DNA of 12,068 bases. It comes from Bacteroidota bacterium (GTDB taxonomy: Bacteria; Bacteroidota; Bacteroidia; Bacteroidales; Paludibacteraceae). Of this stretch, positions 7,537 to 12,068 are shown piece by piece. The position numbers and the translations under genes are program-made. Where the stretch lies: positions 1 through 12,068 of the forward strand of contig JAKLIM010000083.1 of assembly GCA_022709605.1 (NCBI GenBank), read 5' to 3'. The notes beneath the pieces were generated by a model that had not been told where the DNA came from, searched no databases, and saw nothing but the letters and a program-made list of their open reading frames with translations. Within the stretch, counting starts at the first letter, position 1. Every line of letters begins with the position of its first letter.

Positions 7537-8550
7537 ATGCAAAACTTTATAAAACACATAAAAACAATCATTTATTTTCGGAGATATTTTACATTTAAAA
7601 AGTTAAATAACTATCTTAGGCTGCGGTTTTTAAATCTTCTGTCAACCAATCACGCAATTTTCAGTAAAAATGTACTTCCTGTTTTTATTTCTATTGAACC
7701 CAATAATTTTTGTCAGTTACATTGTCCTGAATGTCCGGTTGGGATACGAACTGAAATAAGATCAAACCGCATTGATGAAGATGTTTGTATTCGGGCCATT
7801 GACGAATTAAAAGAAAAATTATTTCATGTCATTTTTTACTTTCAGGGCGAACCTTTGTTAAATAAGAATCTTCCTAAACTTATTGAATACGCTCATAATG
7901 CACGTATTTTTACTTCTACATCAACAAATGCTCAAGCACTTACCTTTCAACTCGCCAAAGAAATAGTTGCTTCGGGGCTGGATAAAATTATTATTTCGAT
8001 TGACGGAGCAACGCAGGAAGTTTATGAAAAATACCGAATAGGTGGTAAATTGCAAAAAGTAAAAGAAGGTGTCGAATTTATCAATCATTGGAAAAAACAG
8101 TTAAATTCGCTTACTCCATTGGTCGAAATTCAATTCATTGTTTTCAAAACCAATGAGCATCAATTGAATGAAATGAAGCAAATAAAAAAAGAGTTGAATG
8201 CCGATCGTCTTGTTTTTAAAACTGCCCAATTATACGATTTCGAAAATGGAAACGAATTATTGACCACCATAGATAAATATTCACGCTATAAAAAATCATC
8301 AACCGGCAAATATGAAATTAAAAGTCCGCTAAAAAATAACTGCAATAGAATGTGGCTCGGATCTGTTATCAATTCGGAAGGTAAAGTATTGCCCTGTTGT
8401 TTCGATAAAAATGCTGAGTACTCTTACGGCAACCTGACTGAAAGTTCGTTTCAGACAATTTGGCATAACGATAAAGCCAATGGGTTCAGAAACTCAATTT
8501 TACAAAACCGGAAACAGCATGAAATGTGTCGGAATTGTTCCGAAAGGTAA
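7537..8550 (+). CDS. Radical SAM protein with SPASM-like C terminus
   Basis: This 337-residue protein carries the radical SAM cluster motif CQLHCPEC (C59, C63, C66), which binds the 4Fe-4S cluster that cleaves S-adenosylmethionine. GEP (104-106), TSTSTNA (126-132) and IIISIDG (151-157) are the expected barrel strands of the SAM site. The C terminus has C269, the CC pair at 287-288 in GKVLPCCFD, the GNL...IW motif (298-309) and CRNC (331-334). That is a SPASM-type auxiliary cluster region with five cysteines instead of the usual seven. About 48 residues, rich in basic and aromatic residues, precede the barrel. The gene is alone on its strand: the OmpA-like gene is divergent (161-base gap) and nagB is convergent. 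No peptide precursor, transporter or partner enzyme is next to it, so the substrate (peptide, sugar or other) cannot be named. Confidence 0.87.
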   Translation: MQNFIKHIKTIIYFRRYFTFKKLNNYLRLRFLNLLSTNHAIFSKNVLPVFISIEPNNFCQLHCPECPVGIRTEIRSNRIDEDVCIRAIDELKEKLFHVIFYFQGEPLLNKNLPKLIEYAHNARIFTSTSTNAQALTFQLAKEIVASGLDKIIISIDGATQEVYEKYRIGGKLQKVKEGVEFINHWKKQLNSLTPLVEIQFIVFKTNEHQLNEMKQIKKELNADRLVFKTAQLYDFENGNELLTTIDKYSRYKKSSTGKYEIKSPLKNNCNRMWLGSVINSEGKVLPCCFDKNAEYSYGNLTESSFQTIWHNDKANGFRNSILQNRKQHEMCRNCSER

Positions 8551-8596
8551 AAGATTATGATTATCCACATAAGGTCCTAATAAATGGAATTCGGGT

Positions 8597-8656
8597 TGGG
8601 TCTCGCGATTTTTAATCGCGGTTTTAAAAATCCGCGATTAAAAATCGCGAGACCCA
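8597..8656. repeat. Nested palindromic element (25-bp perfect arms)
   Basis: Arms 8597-8621 and 8632-8656 are perfect inverted repeats of 25 bases around a 10-base A/T spacer. Each arm is itself a small hairpin: CGCGATT (8604-8610) with AATCGCG (8614-8620) around TTT, and CGCGATT (8633-8639) with AATCGCG (8643-8649) around AAA. The element can thus fold as one long hairpin or as two short ones. It is much richer in CG than its surroundings and has no T-run after it, unlike the two intrinsic terminators in this window. It lies between the convergent radical SAM and nagB genes. It resembles a REP- or MITE-like dispersed repeat that may also block read-through. Confidence 0.85.
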
Positions 8657-8771
8657 TTTCTACTCACTTTAATCCAGCGGATAAAAACAGTAGGTCGTTT
8701 TGCGAATTTTCATATAAAAAATCAATGAATGGAGTTCTGTTTGAATTTATTTGGACTTATAAATATTTGAA

Positions 8772-9581
8772 TTATAGCAAATTATCAGGATTGAGATTAT
8801 TCTTTTCGATATCCAGAAAATAATTAAAAGTACCCACTTTTAATTCGTCACAGGCAGCATTATCGCAAACAATTATTCCTTTTGGATGCAATTGCAAGGC
8901 GCTGATGGTCCATTTATGATTAATTGATTCTTCTACAGCATGCCTCAAAGCACGTGCTTTATTATGTCCACTCACAATAATTAGCACCTCTTTGGCATCC
9001 AGAATTGTTGCTACACCAACTGTTAGTGCAGTTTCGGGCACTTTTTTTACATCGTTTTCGAAGAACCGTGAATTAGCAATAATCGTATCAGCTGTTAGGG
9101 TTTTAATGCGGGTGCGTGATGAAAGTGATGATGCCGGCTCATTAAAAGCAATATGTCCGTCAACGCCAATTCCACCCAGAAATAAATCAATTCCGCCCAA
9201 CGATTTAATCTTATTTTCGTAAGCCTCACATTCCTCTTCCGGGTCGGGTGAATTACCATCAAGAATATTTACATTTTCAGGTAAAATATCAATCAAACTA
9301 AAAAAATTATTCCACATAAATGTATAATAACTCTGGGCATGATTTTTTGGTAACCCAACGTATTCATCCATGTTAAATGTGACCACATTTTTAAACGAAA
9401 TCACATTTGATTTATTTAATTGAATTAGATGTTTATAAGTTCCAAGAGGCGTTGATCCTGTTGGAAGTCCTAATACAAAGGGCTTTACTTTGGTTGGATT
9501 TGCTTTTCGGATTTTCGAAGCAATGTAGTTTGCTGTCCATTTCGAAACTTTTTCGTAATCGGACTGAATTATTAATCTCAT
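8772..9581 (-). CDS. nagB: Glucosamine-6-phosphate deaminase
   Basis: NagB converts glucosamine 6-phosphate to fructose 6-phosphate and ammonia in the cytoplasm, the last step that feeds amino sugars into glycolysis. The protein is 269 residues, close to the 266 of E. coli NagB, and is alignable by eye along its length. The phosphate loop is LGLPTGSTP (37-45). The catalytic residues keep the E. coli numbering: D72 in MDEYVGLP, then D141, H143 and E148 in DGHIAFNEP. Residues matching the E. coli allosteric N-acetylglucosamine-6-phosphate site (S152, R158, K160, Y254) are also kept, so allosteric control is plausible. The ATG at 9581 gives the typical MRLI start. No nagA or amino-sugar transporter is in view. 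Identification is secure. Confidence 0.96.
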   Translation of the reverse strand: MRLIIQSDYEKVSKWTANYIASKIRKANPTKVKPFVLGLPTGSTPLGTYKHLIQLNKSNVISFKNVVTFNMDEYVGLPKNHAQSYYTFMWNNFFSLIDILPENVNILDGNSPDPEEECEAYENKIKSLGGIDLFLGGIGVDGHIAFNEPASSLSSRTRIKTLTADTIIANSRFFENDVKKVPETALTVGVATILDAKEVLIIVSGHNKARALRHAVEESINHKWTISALQLHPKGIIVCDNAACDELKVGTFNYFLDIEKNNLNPDNLL

Positions 9582-9608
9582 AATTAAATAATTTCATATA
9601 TTTGATTA

Positions 9609-9616
9609 CAAAAATA
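9609..9616 (-). promoter_or_regulatory. Possible promoter -7 element for nagB
   Basis: The minus strand reads TATTTTTG, matching TAnnTTTG, 28 bases before the nagB ATG, for a predicted leader of about 20 bases. In DNA this AT-rich the match is weak evidence alone, and no -33 element is clear. Confidence 0.35.
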
Positions 9617-10006
9617 GAATAAATCTGATGATAACCGGTATAAATATCGAATTAAAAAGAAAATTAGAGTAAAAAATCAATTAAAAAAACTACTACATAA
9701 TTGTCTGGTTTTTTAATGCTTTAAAAAATGATTTCTGTCAATTGCTTTGAAATTTCACCAATGCTTTTGAAGATTTAAAAAGGTGGACAAACTAATAAAA
9801 AAGTGCTAAAATTTCAATTCATGTAAAATGTAAAATTGAGTCAAATATATCCTCATTTCTAACTGGATTTAATTCAAATCTATAAAACCAGCATTAATAA
9901 CACTGATTTTTATTTGGATTAAAGTTGTTGAAATACGAAAAGGATGAAAAAGAAACCAATATGGTGTACAATATAGTAATGATTCGATTGGATAAAAATA
10001 ATTATA
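9617..10006. other. AT-rich intergenic region between divergent nagB and GH2 genes
   Basis: I see no supported gene here: frames are broken by frequent stops, and the 60-codon minus-strand frame at 9869-10051 crosses the probable GH2 promoter and has no recognisable features. An imperfect direct repeat (GCTTTGAA near 9744-9751 and GCTTTTGAA at 9763-9771, with TTTGAA exactly 20 bases apart) could be paired regulator half-sites on one face of the helix. A loose inverted repeat TCAATT/AATTGA lies at about 9813-9840. Nothing resembles a tRNA, a riboswitch or an insertion sequence. Confidence 0.5.
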
Positions 10007-10014
10007 TATTTTTG
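10007..10014 (+). promoter_or_regulatory. Possible promoter -7 element for the GH2 gene
   Basis: TATTTTTG matches the Bacteroidota TAnnTTTG motif, and ATTG at 9987-9990 lies 16 bases upstream as a rough -33 candidate. The expected leader to the ATG at 10077 is about 55 bases. The motif is easily met by chance in this AT-rich stretch. Confidence 0.35.
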
Positions 10015-10076
10015 AACATCTTTTTAAGTAAACAACATAAAAACATTTCACATTATTTCAAAAATCACATAAACAA

Positions 10077-12068
10077 ATGAAGAAATTATTGGTATTATCA
10101 ATTTTAATATTAAGCTTTTTATCCTTATCAGCACAGGTTTCATTTGGAAAAGCTGAGAAAATTAACGAGGCATGGAAGTTTTCGCTGGGCGATACCAAAG
10201 AAGCATCTCAAACCGATTTTAATGATGGTAGGTGGCGTAGAACCGATCTTCCACACGACTGGAGTGTAAAAGGTCAACTGAGTCCTTCACTGGCGAGCTG
10301 TACCGGTTTTTTGCCCGGCGGTATTGGCTGGTATCGAAAAAGTATTACTATCCCTGAATCAAAAAAAGGAGAAAAAACATACCTTTATTTCGAAGGAGTT
10401 TACAATAGGAGCGAAGTTTATCTGAACGGAAATCTATTGGGAAAACGCCCGAATGGCTATATTTCATTTATGTATGATGCAACGCCTTTTGTGAAATTTG
10501 GCAAGGAAAACGTAATTGCAGTACGAGTTGACCACAGTCTTTCGGCCGATTCGCGCTGGTATGCAGGTTCGGGAATTTATCGCGATGTTTATTTGGTTTA
10601 TTCAAATCCTGTACATATTTCACAATGGGGAGTTTATGCCTATCCAGAGGTTATCTCGGCAAAGAAAGCAATTATTCATGTGGAAGTTGAACTTGAGAAT
10701 AGTTTAAAAACGACTTCTACAATAACTTTGAGCAATGAATTAATATCACCCGAAGGAAAAGTTGTTGCAAAAGAAACTGAAAAAATAAAAATTAAAGAGG
10801 CTCAAAACAAAAAGGTATCTCTTAAATTGAATGTTAATAATCCCAATTTGTGGAGTCTTGATAGTCCGGGCTTATATACTTTACGTACTAAAGTGTTGGA
10901 AAATGGGAAAATAATTGACGAAACAACTACAACAACCGGAATTCGAAACTACACTTTTGACCCAAACAAAGGGTTTGCATTAAATGGCGAATGGATGAAA
11001 GTGAAAGGCGTTTGTCTTCATCATGATGCCGGCGTACTTGGATCTACAGTATATAAAGAAGTTTGGGAAAGAAGATTAATGACACTGAAAGAGTTAGGTT
11101 GTAATGCTATTCGTACAAGTCATAATCCGCAAGCTCCGATAATTTACCAAATTTGCGACGAGATTGGATTATTGGTAATGAACGAAGCGTATGATGAATG
11201 GGTATATCCGAAACGCAAATGGCTCGAAGGATGGAATGTAGGTACTCCCGGTTTTCAGGGAAATTTCGATTTTTTTGAAGCGTGGGGCGAGCGTGACCTG
11301 GCTGACATGGTTCGTCGCGATCGCAATCATATTTCAATTTTTGCCTGGAGTATTGGCAATGAAGTTGATTATCCGAACGATCCGTATTCGCATCCGGTAT
11401 TGGCCGGAGGTAAGGAAACCGGATTTACTCAACCCATTTTTGGAGGTTATAAAAAAGAAGCTCCTGATGCAAAACAATTGGGCGATATAGCCAAAAAACT
11501 TGCAGCTGTTGTTCGTAAATACGATGTTTCACGTCCTGTAACAGCCGGTTTGGCTGGTGTAGCAATGTCGAACCAAACCGAATATCCCGGAGCACTTGAT
11601 ATTGCCGGATATAATTATACCGAAAACATGTATAAAACCGATCATGCAAAATATCCGAAACGGGTAATTTTTGGAAGCGAAAACCGTCATGATATTGATG
11701 CATGGAAAGCAGTAACGGAAAATGAATTTATTTTTGGTCAATTTCTTTGGACCGGTATTGATTATTTAGGCGAATCGGGTCGCTGGCCTTCACGCGGATT
11801 TTATTCAGGATTGCTTGATTTTGGTGGATTTATCAAACCAAGAGGTTATTTTCGTCAATCGCTCTGGTCGGCGAAACCGATGGCTTATATTGGCACTTAT
11901 CCTGCTCCCGGAGCTGGTGTAAATACAATAAACACCGACGTATGGTCACAACTAGAGGCTGAAAAAGATGGTAACGTCCGTGAACAGAAACCTTCGATGG
12001 ATGCCTGGCCTGTTTGGAATTACAGCGAAGGACAATCAATACGCGTTGTTTGTTATACCAATTCGGTA
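10077..12068 (+). CDS. Secreted glycoside hydrolase family 2 enzyme, beta-galactosidase-like (3' end beyond window)
   Basis: An open frame runs from the ATG at 10077 to the window edge (664 codons, no stop). Residues 1-19 form a signal peptide (MKKLLVLSILILSFLSLSA) with likely cleavage before Q20, so the enzyme acts outside the cytoplasm. The N-terminal jelly-roll sugar-binding domain holds LPHDWSV, GGIGWYRKS, YNRSEVYLNGNLLGKRPNGY (109-128) and SRWYAGSGIYRDVYL (159-173). An immunoglobulin-like domain follows to about 298. The catalytic barrel starts at GFALNGEWMKVKGV (299-312) and has RTSHNP (346-351), the acid/base E429 in WSIGNE and the presumed nucleophile E535 in FGSEN. The last visible stretch (PVWNYSEGQ, then YTNS) looks like the start of the next C-terminal domain, perhaps DUF4982. 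Beta-galactosidase is the best guess; other GH2 activities (beta-glucuronidase, beta-mannosidase) are not excluded. Confidence 0.9.
   Translation, partial: MKKLLVLSILILSFLSLSAQVSFGKAEKINEAWKFSLGDTKEASQTDFNDGRWRRTDLPHDWSVKGQLSPSLASCTGFLPGGIGWYRKSITIPESKKGEKTYLYFEGVYNRSEVYLNGNLLGKRPNGYISFMYDATPFVKFGKENVIAVRVDHSLSADSRWYAGSGIYRDVYLVYSNPVHISQWGVYAYPEVISAKKAIIHVEVELENSLKTTSTITLSNELISPEGKVVAKETEKIKIKEAQNKKVSLKLNVNNPNLWSLDSPGLYTLRTKVLENGKIIDETTTTTGIRNYTFDPNKGFALNGEWMKVKGVCLHHDAGVLGSTVYKEVWERRLMTLKELGCNAIRTSHNPQAPIIYQICDEIGLLVMNEAYDEWVYPKRKWLEGWNVGTPGFQGNFDFFEAWGERDLADMVRRDRNHISIFAWSIGNEVDYPNDPYSHPVLAGGKETGFTQPIFGGYKKEAPDAKQLGDIAKKLAAVVRKYDVSRPVTAGLAGVAMSNQTEYPGALDIAGYNYTENMYKTDHAKYPKRVIFGSENRHDIDAWKAVTENEFIFGQFLWTGIDYLGESGRWPSRGFYSGLLDFGGFIKPRGYFRQSLWSAKPMAYIGTYPAPGAGVNTINTDVWSQLEAEKDGNVREQKPSMDAWPVWNYSEGQSIRVVCYTNSV

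Noticed and set aside
8584..8823. A 79-codon plus-strand open frame between the radical SAM gene and nagB.
   Set aside because: Its first third is simply the palindromic repeat read as protein, it overlaps the 3' end of nagB by 52 bases on the other strand, and the rest has no recognisable domain. Such frames are common artefacts of palindromic repeats.
9869..10051. A 60-codon minus-strand open frame in the nagB-GH2 gap.
   Set aside because: It has no recognisable motif, sits in AT-rich non-coding DNA and covers the probable promoter of the GH2 gene.
11107..12039. Several minus-strand open frames of 68-92 codons opposite the GH2 gene.
   Set aside because: They lie antisense to a strongly supported enzyme frame with intact motifs, and their translations look like shadow peptides.
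1..12068. CRISPR array, tRNA or rRNA genes, insertion sequences, toxin-antitoxin or phage-defence genes.
   Set aside because: I looked for regularly spaced repeats, cloverleaf sequences, transposase motifs and defence domains in the readable frames and found none.

Overview
The window looks like a chromosomal segment of a Bacteroidota bacterium, most likely of the Bacteroidales/Marinilabiliales type. The DNA is AT-rich and there are no convincing Shine-Dalgarno sequences before the starts. Several genes are preceded by copies of the Bacteroidota -7 promoter motif TAnnTTTG. The protein set (FtsH next to a ribosome-silencing factor, an OmpA-like/TPR lipoprotein with a cysteine lipobox, a secreted family 2 glycoside hydrolase) fits that phylum. 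These assignments rest on reading motifs by eye, without a database search.

Layout. Positions 1-101 hold the tail of an unidentified plus-strand gene. It converges on a long minus-strand block (202-5420) that reads, in transcription order, rsfS, ftsH, a LutC-like LUD protein, cdsA and a PlsC-type acyltransferase. One bidirectional terminator separates the two. The block joins ribosome dormancy (RsfS), membrane protein quality control (FtsH) and phospholipid synthesis (acyltransferase makes acylated glycerol-phosphate lipid, CdsA activates phosphatidate to CDP-diacylglycerol). ftsH and the LUD gene overlap by 11 bases. A promoter-like motif in the 128-base gap before cdsA suggests the lipid pair can also be transcribed separately.

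Positions 5660-7375 hold a minus-strand lipoprotein gene with an OmpA-like segment followed by TPR repeats, with a good intrinsic terminator. It is divergent from a plus-strand radical SAM protein with a shortened SPASM-type C terminus (7537-8550). The radical SAM gene converges with nagB (8772-9581, minus). A striking nested palindrome (8597-8656) lies between the two and resembles a dispersed palindromic repeat more than a simple terminator.

A 495-base AT-rich intergenic region (9582-10076) separates nagB from a divergent, secreted GH2 beta-galactosidase-like enzyme. That gene starts at 10077 and stays open to the window edge (664 codons seen, no stop). NagB would feed amino sugars into glycolysis and the GH2 enzyme would release sugars outside the cytoplasm, so this end may border a glycan-use locus, but no SusC/SusD pair or regulator is visible.

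Most of the window is ordinary housekeeping or accessory metabolism. I see no CRISPR array, tRNA, rRNA, transposase or obvious defence system. The items most worth a second look are the nested palindrome, the orphan radical SAM protein, the orphan LUD protein inside the ftsH-cdsA block, and the altered motifs in the acyltransferase and the OmpA-like segment.
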